38,226 bases of DNA from a virus, in the IMG/VR virus record IMGVR_UViG_3300037852_000093, positions 1 to 38,226 of that record; one strand, given 5' to 3'. The position numbers and the translations under genes are program-made. The notes under the pieces are model-generated. The model saw only the letters and a list, made by a program, of their open reading frames with translations, did not search any database and was not told where the DNA came from. This document shows positions 1 to 6,415 of the stretch, in pieces (position 1 is the stretch's first letter; each line of letters opens with the position of its first letter).

Positions 1-127
1 GGCAGTACGCCTGACAGCCGCTTTTGGATCTTGGTCCACGCATTTAGCCGGTTATGCAGCCCTTGCAGTTCCAAGGCGGTAACTAGTTCGGCGAGTGCTG
101 TCTCAAGCTCGCGGATGCGGACGTCAG
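1..127. repeat. Assembly overlap, left copy
   Basis: Bases 1-127 are identical to bases 38100-38226. The length of 127 equals a common assembler k-mer size, and a gene reads through the join. This is the redundant end of a circular contig and not a biological terminal repeat. Unique genome length is therefore 38,099 bases. Confidence 0.95.
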
Positions 128-251
128 AATCAGCCGCAAGCACGTACTCCACCGGATCTTGCTTGATGCTGATAGACGGAGTTGTAGGCTGCATTCCTGA
201 CGGCGCCATCATTATGGCGTGATCTATGGTTGTGAGCTTCCAGCGGATCAT
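1..251 (-). CDS. Small coiled-coil protein spanning the contig join (5' part)
   Basis: This is the first 83 or so codons of a 95-aa protein. Its remaining codons lie at the right end of the window, where it stops at 38063. The start at 251 is preceded by a GAGAGG ribosome binding site about eight bases upstream. A heptad-like helix (VRIRELETALAELVTALELQ, about residues 44-63) suggests a coiled coil, and the C-terminal end is Gly/Ser/Asn-rich. It follows the SPFH lipoprotein gene by 25 bases in the same leftward operon, and its stop overlaps the GTG of the next gene at 38066. No family was recognised. The coiled coil resembles in style that of the 77-aa protein two genes downstream (37753-37986). 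Confidence 0.75.
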   Translation of the reverse strand, partial: MIRWKLTTIDHAIMMAPSGMQPTTPSISIKQDPVEYVLAADSDVRIRELETALAELVTALELQGLHNRLNAWTKIQKRLSGVL

Positions 252-276
252 TCGCCAACCTCTCTTTGCAGTGCTG

Positions 277-1110
277 TCACTTTGCCGGCGCGAGATTTAT
301 AAAAGGCGTATTGCCACCGCTGACGGTCGGCAACTTGCCGTCCCACTTGTCCACGGCCTGCCATTGCACCAGGGAGGCCGACTCCTTGAGCGCGTCAGCC
401 TTTAGCTTGATGGCCTTGGCTTCGGCTTCCGCGACAATCAGCTTGGATTGTGCTACGCCTTGCGCAGCGGCGATTTCCTTGTTGGCCTCGGCGGTTGACT
501 GGGCGACCTCGTTTTGCCGCTGCTCGGCCATTTGCGTGGCTTTGATCTTGGAATTGATTGACGCTACAACCGCATCCGGCAGAATCAGGTCATCGACCAG
601 ATAGACCTTCTCGACCACCAGGCCGATATCCGTCACAGCAGCCTGCACCTTCGATTGGACGGCAGCGACAAGCTCTGCTTTACCCTTACCGTAAATAGTC
701 TCGATTGGCAGCTTGGAAGACTCTTCCACGAATGCGTCTCGGACCATGTTGTGGATATAGATATCCGTGATTTCCTCGATGCCGCGCCGATATTTCTGGA
801 ACAACAACGACGCCTTGTCAGGCGTGATGCGGTACGTGATGCCAACATCCGCGGTGATAGACAGCCCTTCGACCGATTGAAACTTTATCTGCTCACCGTT
901 TTTGGTGGACCAGGTGTAGGTCTGAGTGAATGTCGGGAACAGATACAAGTTCTCGTTTGGCGTGAGCCAATAACGTCCGGTTCCAACCTCGCGCATCTGC
1001 ACACCCTTGGAGTCCCCATATAGGTTGACCAAGATGCCGACATTACCAGGCGGCACTTTGCTGCAAGCGACAAGCCCCAGCACCACGGCAACCATGAATA
1101 GCTTTTTCAT
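277..1110 (-). CDS. SPFH/Band-7 (prohibitin-like) lipoprotein
   Basis: A 277-aa protein. The start at 1110 follows an AAAGGA site; a longer upstream extension would lose the signal peptide. The N-terminus MKKLFMVAVVLGLVAC is a lipoprotein signal peptide with lipobox LVAC and Cys16 as the lipidation site. Residues of about 20-190 resemble the SPFH/Band-7 fold of prohibitins, HflK/HflC and stomatins. The next 60 residues are Ala/Glu/Lys-rich helix (EANKEIAAAQGVAQSK and AEAEAKAIKLKADAL), the usual oligomerising coiled coil of this family. Family members form ring- or cage-shaped membrane assemblies, and HflKC modulates the FtsH protease. A role in modifying host membrane proteolysis or the lysis/lysogeny choice is inference. 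It overlaps the upstream membrane-protein gene by four bases (ATGA). Confidence 0.85.
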   Translation of the reverse strand: MKKLFMVAVVLGLVACSKVPPGNVGILVNLYGDSKGVQMREVGTGRYWLTPNENLYLFPTFTQTYTWSTKNGEQIKFQSVEGLSITADVGITYRITPDKASLLFQKYRRGIEEITDIYIHNMVRDAFVEESSKLPIETIYGKGKAELVAAVQSKVQAAVTDIGLVVEKVYLVDDLILPDAVVASINSKIKATQMAEQRQNEVAQSTAEANKEIAAAQGVAQSKLIVAEAEAKAIKLKADALKESASLVQWQAVDKWDGKLPTVSGGNTPFINLAPAK

Positions 1111-1310
1111 TTCAATTGTTCCTTTGCTTTGGTTATTAGTCCTGAAATCCATTGTTCCCAACTCCACAGCCCGAGACCGACTAGGAGCGCTACCCCGAAT
1201 AGCACGGCGAGAGTCGAGGCGGTCGATATCAGCATGGGCACCACGAAGAAGCCGATGACGACCATCGCTACAATGTAGAGCCACCATCCAAGTTTCTGTT
1301 TCTTAGTCAT
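1107..1310 (-). CDS. Small two-helix membrane protein
   Basis: A 67-aa protein starting at 1310 after an AAGGAAGG ribosome binding site. It has a basic N-terminus (MTKKQKLG), then two hydrophobic stretches (about residues 9-31 and 33-48), then a charged C-terminal tail ending KAKEQLK. Its stop overlaps the start of the SPFH lipoprotein gene (ATGA), so the two are translationally coupled. It may be a membrane partner of the SPFH protein. That is inferred only from coupling; no family was recognised. Confidence 0.7.
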   Translation of the reverse strand: MTKKQKLGWWLYIVAMVVIGFFVVPMLISTASTLAVLFGVALLVGLGLWSWEQWISGLITKAKEQLK

Positions 1311-1542
1311 TTTTGACACCTTCCTTTGCATTAGATGACGCTTGAAACAAAGTTCCTTCCCTTCCATCGCACTCCGAGATCCGCACGGTCACACATGGCA
1401 TCGGCTTTCCGTCTACCTTGTCGCGCGCTCGGTGGTGTCCGCAGCGTTCATTGAACATCAGCCCAGGGAAGAAAATTCGCATGAAAAGGCTCGGCTTTAT
1501 GTACCAGGCGCATTCGATACATGGATGCTGATCGTTGTTCAC
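1303..1542 (-). CDS. Small Cys/His-containing protein
   Basis: A 79-aa protein with a GTG start at 1542 and an AAAGG site nine bases upstream. A CxxC pair (CIEC, residues 8-11) and a later C-G-H-H cluster (about residues 34-37) could bind a metal, giving a small zinc-ribbon-like domain. Its 3' end overlaps the next membrane-protein gene by eight bases, in line with the rest of the leftward operon. Function unknown. Confidence 0.65.
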   Translation of the reverse strand: MNNDQHPCIECAWYIKPSLFMRIFFPGLMFNERCGHHRARDKVDGKPMPCVTVRISECDGREGTLFQASSNAKEGVKND

Positions 1543-1581
1543 TCAAGGTACCTTTGCTTGCGAAGTTCCACTCATTTTCCC

Positions 1582-2394
1582 TTATCTGAGCGGCTGGACT
1601 TCGCGCCGGTTCCTGTCATAAACGCCGCGCGTCATTTTTGGATCTATGTGTCCAGCCAATAAATATGCGGCGTCGAAATTCGGGTTATCCGATATGCATT
1701 TCGCGCGCAGATCGTGGAAGTGGAAGCGCTCATTTCCGAGTCTCTCCCACTCGCGGCAGTAGCGTTGCCACATCGCGCGAAACCCATCTTCAGTGTGACG
1801 TAAGCCGTAGCTGGTGCGAACCACGTACTCACGCGGCCAGTGTGGCTCCATAAGCCACGCTCTATCCAGGACTTCCTCCACGGCCGGTGAAATGACTATG
1901 GCGAGTTTCTTCCCGGTCTTACCTTGATCAATCTCAATTTTGTTGTCATTGATCTGCGACCATTTCATGCCGATTATGTCCCCTTGGCGCTGACCTATCA
2001 GCAGTGCAAGGTCCATTGCAATCTGGACCTGCGGGCGGCAGATTGCTCGAAAGCGGTTGAACTCATAGTCAGTGACGTAGCGCTTGCGCGGCTTTGTCGG
2101 CCAGCGCTCGATCACCGTGCATGGATTGGTTAGATTCAAATCCAGGCACCAGCGGCCCATCGCCTTTTTAAAAACCGTGGACAGGATCGTGACCATGCGA
2201 TTACGGTGGACGCGTCCGGTTGGCACATTGATAAACTCGGCTACGTCCTTCGGGCGCATTTCGATCACCGGTTTGTGACCGAATGTGCGCCGCAGAATGA
2301 TGATGATGCTTCGATAGTCGCGCTGCGAGCGCCACTGCAGACGTGGGATGCACTCGGTCTCGTACAGGTCGAACAGATCATTCATCGTGGTCAT
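1582..2394 (-). CDS. int: Tyrosine recombinase (phage integrase)
   Basis: A 270-aa protein. The N-terminal ~100 residues form the SAM-like core-binding domain (NRMVTILSTVFKKAM) and the rest the catalytic domain. All catalytic residues of the family are visible: R136 in GQRQGDI, K159 in QGKTGKK, H227 and R230 in HFHDLR, H249 in LLAGH and nucleophile Y259 in RGVYDR. At 270 aa it is on the short side for a phage integrase, with a reduced arm-binding N-terminus. It would insert the circular genome into the host chromosome, so the phage is temperate. The start at 2394 uses AGGA about seven bases upstream. It lies downstream of the recombination genes in the same leftward transcript. No separate excisionase was recognised. 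Confidence 0.95.
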   Translation of the reverse strand: MTTMNDLFDLYETECIPRLQWRSQRDYRSIIIILRRTFGHKPVIEMRPKDVAEFINVPTGRVHRNRMVTILSTVFKKAMGRWCLDLNLTNPCTVIERWPTKPRKRYVTDYEFNRFRAICRPQVQIAMDLALLIGQRQGDIIGMKWSQINDNKIEIDQGKTGKKLAIVISPAVEEVLDRAWLMEPHWPREYVVRTSYGLRHTEDGFRAMWQRYCREWERLGNERFHFHDLRAKCISDNPNFDAAYLLAGHIDPKMTRGVYDRNRREVQPLR

Positions 2395-2491
2395 TTTCGA
2401 ATCCTAAAATCAGGTGTGCGGCGGTACTGATGCAGATCGGCATAGGATACGAACAGCGCGCGACACTTGAACCATTTTAAAAGTGTCCGGA
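2395..2491. other. Intergenic region upstream of int with inverted repeats; possible attP neighbourhood
   Basis: This 97-base gap lies between int and the AAA ATPase gene. It holds an imperfect inverted repeat, TCGAATCCTA (2397-2406) and TAGGATACGA (2443-2452), with nine of ten bases matching. A hairpin GACACTT (2462-2468) / AAGTGTC (2481-2487) with a 12-base loop lies just past the ATPase stop codon. The hairpin lacks a clear U-tract. The repeats could be integrase arm or core sites, or transcription signals. TTCGAATCC resembles the T-loop of a tRNA gene, a frequent attB location, but it also contains the int ribosome binding site on the other strand. Confidence 0.35.
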
Positions 2492-3421
2492 TCACGGCGC
2501 TGTACCCCGCAATGCTCCCTTCTGTCCGTCGTACACCGCCTTTAACTTCTTCATGGCGCGCTGGTCAGGTATTTTCTTGGCCCTGGTGTACGCCTTACCG
2601 AACGAGGTTTCCAGTTCCGACATGCTTTTGACATCCATGGTCATGCAAAGATCGTCCAATTCGGCGTCGGTTAGCGGCCCAGGCTGTCGCGCGGCACACC
2701 ATTCTGCCAGGCGTTCGCCAGTGGACTCGTCGATCTGCTTGCCCGCTAGAAACACCGGCTCCATGTCCGCTTCTAGTCGCTTGACGTGTTGCGGCACACC
2801 GGCGTTGTCGGCAGTCATCATGCATCCCACCAACATTTCGTACATGAACATTTTTTCGCAAATTGGCACGTAGCCAGCGTCCACAATTTGTGTCTTGCCG
2901 TTCGCGTCCTTCACAAACTTGACCTTCGGCTCAGCTCGCAGGCAAACGATCAGTAAGGCCGGATAGCGGATAAGGTAAGACATGAACTTTGACTTGTGCC
3001 GCAGCTTCGCATCCTTCCAGGACGGCGCTGTGAGGGCGTCCATGCGCGCCTCGTTGCCTTTCGACATTCGTTCGAGCGTCGCCATCTGAATATCCTGCAG
3101 GCCGCCAGGCCCTGCGTATTCGTGGCTGCCGCTGTCTAGGATTACAGCTTTGTAGCCGCGGCCGGCCTCAAGCGCTTCGGCGCACGCCTCCGGTGTGAAC
3201 GGCGGCTGAAAGTCCATCCAATCCCAAGGCTGATAGCGGGCCTTCTTATACAGTGCGCGCTTCTCCTCGGTGTCGATCACCAAAAACTTATCCTTTCCGC
3301 AGTACCCGCGCGCAAGGCGCATGGCAGACTCGGTTTTGCCACTGCCAGACGGACCTGCAATCGCGATGGCTGGAGCCTTGGAGAACTGAACTTCCAGCGA
3401 ATCTTTGATCTGGAACGTCAT
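2492..3421 (-). CDS. AAA ATPase, RecA-like phage recombination protein (AAA_24/Sak4-like)
   Basis: A 309-aa protein starting at 3421, where ATG overlaps the stop of the exonuclease gene (ATGA). Walker A is GPSGSGKT (residues 23-30). A FLVIDTEEKR strand-loop (about 46-55) and Walker B AVILDS (92-97) followed by HE (100-101) are typical of RecA-fold ATPases of the AAA_24 type that phages use for single-strand annealing or recombination. The C-terminal third is helical and Lys/Arg-rich. Pairing with the PD-(D/E)XK exonuclease gene just upstream suggests a RecE/RecT-like or exonuclease/Sak4-like module. An in-frame start 36 codons upstream exists but would lie within the exonuclease gene. Confidence 0.8.
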   Translation of the reverse strand: MTFQIKDSLEVQFSKAPAIAIAGPSGSGKTESAMRLARGYCGKDKFLVIDTEEKRALYKKARYQPWDWMDFQPPFTPEACAEALEAGRGYKAVILDSGSHEYAGPGGLQDIQMATLERMSKGNEARMDALTAPSWKDAKLRHKSKFMSYLIRYPALLIVCLRAEPKVKFVKDANGKTQIVDAGYVPICEKMFMYEMLVGCMMTADNAGVPQHVKRLEADMEPVFLAGKQIDESTGERLAEWCAARQPGPLTDAELDDLCMTMDVKSMSELETSFGKAYTRAKKIPDQRAMKKLKAVYDGQKGALRGTAP

Positions 3422-4254
3422 TGCAAAGCGGCCTCTTCTGCCTGAGTGAGATCCCAAGGACGCGGCTCCGCGTAGTGAATGCGCGTGTTGTAGGATGGCC
3501 ACGAGTTCTGCAGCAGACAGGTTTTCCATAGATCGAGCGCGCGAGTCACTTTGTCTTGCCCGACGAACTGGTAGGAATTGGATAGCGCCACGAGCGAGCA
3601 GGCGTACGGCTTGGTGATTTCCTGCGCCAAAAATACGAAGATCGGGAGCTTGCCGGTTAGCACCTCGACACCGCGACTATAGAACTGGTCCTGCAGATCG
3701 TAGCCCATGCGCCCTATTTGTCTGGCGAAGGCTCCAGGCTCAGCACTCGCGGTGGACTTGTAGTCCAGGACAATCTTACGATCTTTTGACATGATATCGG
3801 GTCTGGCGCGACACCACACACCGTTATCCTGCCAGACCAGTGTCTGTTCAGCTTCACCGGTGTCCAGAATGTTGCCAAGTTCTGTCCGCATGAGAAACTT
3901 GCGAGCCGCATCACACATCTCCTTAATGTCGCAGTATTGACGTTCTAAAACCGCGTACTTGCCTTGCGCCTGCGCTGCATCGCGCGCTTCTTTCGCCGTC
4001 TTGGTGCGCCAATCGTCCGCTTCGACTCGCACGATCCGATCGTCCCGCCTCTCAAGTAACATCATGTGCGCTGCGGACCCTAAGTCAAAGCGCGAGTCGG
4101 TCTCAGGCTCAAACTTCGGATTCAATCGCGGATGCGCAAGCCAGGCGTGCAGCGGCGACTGATCGAGCAGGATGTGTGCGATAGATGAAGATAGCGATGG
4201 CCGCGGCGCAGGGTCTGCGTGGTACTTATCGGCGCTGAGCGCTTCGATGCTCAT
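3418..4254 (-). CDS. PD-(D/E)XK exonuclease, RecE-like (DUF3799 type)
   Basis: A 278-aa protein. The PD-(D/E)XK core is visible in order: GSAAH (residues 59-63), a Glu pair near 134-136, RPD (D153), the D-x-K motif LDYKS (D164, K166) and the QxxxY-like helix YDLQDQFY (185-192). This layout matches phage exodeoxyribonuclease VIII-like proteins, which resect double-stranded ends so that an annealing protein can load. The N-terminal LSSSIAHILLDQSPLHAWL is also usual for the family. It is coupled through ATGA overlaps to the upstream 66-aa gene and to the downstream ATPase, its likely partner. Confidence 0.88.
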   Translation of the reverse strand: MSIEALSADKYHADPAPRPSLSSSIAHILLDQSPLHAWLAHPRLNPKFEPETDSRFDLGSAAHMMLLERRDDRIVRVEADDWRTKTAKEARDAAQAQGKYAVLERQYCDIKEMCDAARKFLMRTELGNILDTGEAEQTLVWQDNGVWCRARPDIMSKDRKIVLDYKSTASAEPGAFARQIGRMGYDLQDQFYSRGVEVLTGKLPIFVFLAQEITKPYACSLVALSNSYQFVGQDKVTRALDLWKTCLLQNSWPSYNTRIHYAEPRPWDLTQAEEAALQ

Positions 4255-4451
4255 ACCTCGCGTTCCTGCAACACGGTGATCTCATGCTCACCGGACTTGC
4301 GCGTCGCCATTTTGTCCATACGGATGCGCACATAATCCAAATCAGGTCCGCTGGTGACGACATGCCAACAATCCGCGGCTGCTATGTACTGCTCAAGCCG
4401 ATACCACGGCTGGGTGGATGTGTCGTGATCTTGGACAATGCGAAGTTTCAT
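4251..4451 (-). CDS. Small hypothetical protein
   Basis: A 66-aa protein starting at 4451 with an AAAGGA site about nine bases upstream. It is mixed alpha/beta in character and charged, with no membrane segment. It overlaps its neighbours by four bases at both ends, so it belongs to the recombination operon. No family was recognised. Confidence 0.7.
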   Translation of the reverse strand: MKLRIVQDHDTSTQPWYRLEQYIAAADCWHVVTSGPDLDYVRIRMDKMATRKSGEHEITVLQEREV

Positions 4452-4651
4452 GAGTTTAGGTCCTTTAAGTCTTGCATGACGGCGAAACGACTGCGCTCCT
4501 CATTCGGCAGGCTCGCCAAGAATTTACGCATAGCGCGCTTATGAGCGCGGCTCTGGCGGATTATTTCCGATACAAAGGCGCCGACGCCTAAGATGACCAG
4601 CATAATGCCGAAGGCGAGGATCAGCGCCGGACCCCAGCCCCACTCACTCAT
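4448..4651 (-). CDS. Small single-span membrane protein
   Basis: A 67-aa protein. An N-terminal hydrophobic helix (ALILAFGIMLVILGVGAFV, about residues 9-27) is followed by a basic cytoplasmic tail (RQSRAHKRAMRK) and an acidic end. It couples to both neighbours by ATGA overlaps. A run of nine G lies just before its start, at the end of the upstream gene. Function unknown. Confidence 0.7.
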   Translation of the reverse strand: MSEWGWGPALILAFGIMLVILGVGAFVSEIIRQSRAHKRAMRKFLASLPNEERSRFAVMQDLKDLNS

Positions 4652-4869
4652 TTTCTACCCCCCCCCAGCGTCAACTGCTCCGGCGCGACGGCGTCTAGCA
4701 CATCGAAGGCCTTGGCCTGCACGGCATGGTAGACATCGTCGGTGCTGGAGGCGGAAGCCTCAAATACCTCGCGAGCATGGGCGCGGATCGCAGCGTTGAG
4801 CGAATTGGCCCGCACGTAGCGCTGAATCTCGCCGGTTTTCTTATTTATCACCGTGTAGATGCGACTCAC
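4648..4869 (-). CDS. Small hypothetical protein, GTG start
   Basis: A 73-aa protein. The GTG at 4869 is chosen because it overlaps the stop of the preceding micro-gene (GTGA), and a longer reading to 5139 would cross the promoter region. The sequence SRIYTVINKKTGEIQRYVRANSLNAAIRAHAREVF forms a beta-hairpin plus helix common in small phage proteins that carry a 'VRAxSxxAAxR' segment. The gene ends in a nine-G tract. No function is known. Confidence 0.65.
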   Translation of the reverse strand: MSRIYTVINKKTGEIQRYVRANSLNAAIRAHAREVFEASASSTDDVYHAVQAKAFDVLDAVAPEQLTLGGGRK

Positions 4870-4952
4870 GGCCAGATGCTCCAGATCTGAAAGACAATGA
4901 CGATTGCGCCCACGCCGATCGTGAAATACATGAAGCGATCTTGCGTGTTCAT
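4866..4952 (-). CDS. 28-aa membrane micro-protein, first gene of the leftward operon
   Basis: A 28-residue ORF starting MNTQDRFMYF, followed by a hydrophobic helix (TIGVGAIVIVFQIWSIW) and ending in Pro. It is the first ORF after the proposed leftward promoter, and its stop overlaps the GTG of the next gene (GTGA). Only a weak AAGA-type ribosome binding site is visible. It could be a single-span membrane peptide or a leader whose translation couples the operon. Confidence 0.5.
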   Translation of the reverse strand: MNTQDRFMYFTIGVGAIVIVFQIWSIWP

Positions 4953-4988
4953 TTTCTTGATTACGTCCACTAGGCGTCTCCGTTGTTT

Positions 4989-5012
4989 CACTGTTTTGCG
5001 AGAATACCAGTG
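4989..5012. promoter_or_regulatory. Candidate operator overlapping the leftward promoter
   Basis: Inverted repeat CACTG (4989-4993) and CAGTG (5008-5012) with a 14-base centre. The repeat encloses the proposed -10 box of the leftward promoter, so binding by the adjacent HTH repressor would block transcription. A further TTGC...GCAA dyad lies at 5013-5028 over the -35 box. Confidence 0.45.
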
Positions 5013-5028
5013 TTGCCCAAGAAAGCAA
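5001..5028 (-). promoter_or_regulatory. Candidate leftward early promoter
   Basis: On the minus strand, TTGCTT (5028-5023) and TATTCT (5006-5001) are 16 bases apart. A TG one base before the -10 gives an extended -10. It lies about 50 bases upstream of the first leftward gene and would drive the recombination/integration operon. Confidence 0.5.
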
Positions 5029-5044
5029 CTCTTTTCGGTGTCTA

Positions 5045-5073
5045 TTGCGGCAACGGTTGTGTTTTGCTATAAA
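5045..5073 (+). promoter_or_regulatory. Candidate rightward promoter giving a near-leaderless repressor mRNA
   Basis: TTGCGG (5045-5050), a 17-base spacer, then TATAAA (5068-5073) with TG one base before it (extended -10). The expected start of transcription, about seven bases downstream, falls at 5080-5081. That coincides with the ATG of the HTH gene at 5081. Confidence 0.6.
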
Positions 5074-5080
5074 GGCGCCC

Positions 5081-5275
5081 ATGACACCAATCCAGCGGGC
5101 AGCCGAAAGGCTCATAAAGAGGCATGGCGGCCTTCGCAAGGCTTCCGCGGCAGTAGGAATAAAGGCTCCTTACCTTTCCCGCCTAAAAAACGGCATACAA
5201 GATAACCCTGGGGACGAGGTACTGGCAAAGCTCGGTATTGAGAGGCGCGTCACATACTGCAAAGCAGAATCGTGA
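5081..5275 (+). CDS. Small HTH transcriptional regulator (Cro/CI-like)
   Basis: A 64-aa protein. A helix-turn-helix of XRE/Cro type is visible at about residues 11-38 (LIKRHGGLRKASAAVGIKAPYLSRLKNG). It has no cleavage or dimerisation domain. The start at 5081 is the only one that leaves room for the promoter just upstream, and AAAGG lies six bases before it. It is divergent from the leftward recombination/integration operon and is the likely repressor or Cro of that promoter. Its stop overlaps the GTG of the next gene (GTGA). Confidence 0.75.
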   Translation: MTPIQRAAERLIKRHGGLRKASAAVGIKAPYLSRLKNGIQDNPGDEVLAKLGIERRVTYCKAES

Positions 5276-5643
5276 CCGAGCGGATGTCGGTCGAGGAATT
5301 TAAGGCGCTGAAGTCCGCCGCACCGCGGCGCAAGTACCACAACACGCCAACCATCGTCGACGGGTGGAAATTCGACTCTAAGCTCGAGGCGAGGCGGTAC
5401 GTGGAACTGAAGATGCTCCAGGCTGCCGGTCACGTCGCCTGGTTTCTCTGTCAGGTACCATTCCGATTACCAGGTCACATCATTTACCGGGCAGATTTTA
5501 TGATCTGCTGGTGGAACGGCACCGCAAGATTGTCGGTGGAAGATTGTAAAGGGGTATCAACCAGAGTCTCTATCAACAAAATCAAGCAGGTCGAGGAGCT
5601 TTACGGACTCAAAGTGACGATTGTGCGGCCGCCGCGTTCTTAG
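5272..5643 (+). CDS. DUF1064-family protein (predicted PD-(D/E)XK-like)
   Basis: A 123-aa protein with a GTG start coupled to the HTH gene. The pattern RKYHNTPTIVDGWKFDSKLEARRY, then 'LQAAGHVAWFLCQVPFRL', 'YRADFMI' and 'VEDCKG' matches the phage DUF1064 family. E (SKLEA), D (RADF) and D-x-K (EDCK) sit where a nuclease core is expected, so a Holliday-junction or structure-specific nuclease role is plausible. Its 3' end overlaps the convergent gene at 5609 by 35 bases, so there is no room for a terminator between them. Confidence 0.75.
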   Translation: MTERMSVEEFKALKSAAPRRKYHNTPTIVDGWKFDSKLEARRYVELKMLQAAGHVAWFLCQVPFRLPGHIIYRADFMICWWNGTARLSVEDCKGVSTRVSINKIKQVEELYGLKVTIVRPPRS

Positions 5644-6415
5644 GCTTCTTGCGCTTCCTGAATTTGCGCTTCTTCCTGATTGGCTGAGGCTTCGTTGGCT
5701 CACCGCTCACCAAGGCGTGCTGGGCGCGCACCGAGGCGCACCAATCCTCGATCATGGGCAACTTTGACACCGTGGCTGCCAGAAGCGCTGGTAAGCCTTC
5801 CGGGTCACCCAAACGGCTACGCAAGGTCATTGGCGTCAATTCCGGATCATCCGGCGCCTGCAGTTCGCCAAAAACTTCAGCGTGGACCTGCTTCTCCAGT
5901 TCTGGGCAATGATAGGCCGCGCGGCAGGACTTACAGTACGGGCCTGTGGTCAAGTGCGAGAGCGCTGAGACATCGCCGCGGACCGACAGAGCCACCGCGG
6001 CGGCCTCTGTGACCTTGGCGCCAAGCACGTAGAGTTCGTCCGGCGTGCCGACATTGGTTTCGGTGAAATTGTGCAGCAGCTGGTACTTCAAGAGCGCCGC
6101 AAGCGCCATGATCTGCCGCTCCGACTCTGATCCTGCATGTTCCACGTGGAGCACGGAGTGGGAATCGAACTCGCCGATCAAAATGGCATCACAGACGCTT
6201 AGCGCGCCGCGCTCTGCCGTGATCACTCCCACATCCAATGGGATCAGGCGGGCGATCTCCACCCTGGCGCCTGTGGCTTCCAGCGCGGTTTTAGCAGATT
6301 CGATGTCGACGGACGCGCGCTTCGGCCGCGCCGGCGTTAGTTCCAACTCCTCGAGCGCCGGCTTGCCGTTGCAGAGGCCCCAAGCGTCAAAATCAGCTGG
6401 CTCCAAGTAATTCAC
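5609..6415 (-). CDS. DUF2800/Cas4-like protein with Cys cluster and possibly degenerate nuclease site
   Basis: A 268-aa protein. The region 68-115 resembles the PD-(D/E)XK core of phage DUF2800 proteins: D76 in SVCDAIL, then LHVEH where an LxVxDYK-type motif is expected, then the Q101 helix. The usual Asp/Lys pair reads E92-H93, so catalysis is doubtful. GPYCKSCRAAYHCP (158-171) supplies Cys161, 164 and 170, as in the C-terminal cluster of Cas4/AddB-like nucleases that binds Fe-S. The last 25 residues are extremely basic (RKKRKFRKRKK), probably contacting DNA. It couples to the upstream coiled-coil gene (ATGA) under control of the repressor at 6819. A non-catalytic end-binding role is possible. 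Confidence 0.65.
   Translation of the reverse strand: MNYLEPADFDAWGLCNGKPALEELELTPARPKRASVDIESAKTALEATGARVEIARLIPLDVGVITAERGALSVCDAILIGEFDSHSVLHVEHAGSESERQIMALAALLKYQLLHNFTETNVGTPDELYVLGAKVTEAAAVALSVRGDVSALSHLTTGPYCKSCRAAYHCPELEKQVHAEVFGELQAPDDPELTPMTLRSRLGDPEGLPALLAATVSKLPMIEDWCASVRAQHALVSGEPTKPQPIRKKRKFRKRKKPKNAAAAQSSL

Noticed and set aside
1-127. Direct terminal repeat as physical phage ends
   Set aside because: The length of 127 matches an assembler overlap and a gene spans the join. Real terminal repeats of podoviruses are usually longer and would not be needed to explain this.
2396-2404. TTCGAATCC as part of a tRNA gene
   Set aside because: The flanks do not pair as a T-stem and no other tRNA arms are present. 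At most it is an attachment core.
4648-4690. Nine-G run at the end of a gene as a programmed frameshift site
   Set aside because: Both shifted frames stop at once (TAG or TGA within a few codons), so no fusion with the next gene is possible.
5170-5433. Leftward reading frame opposite the HTH and DUF1064 genes
   Set aside because: It opposes two clear coupled genes and has no start signal.
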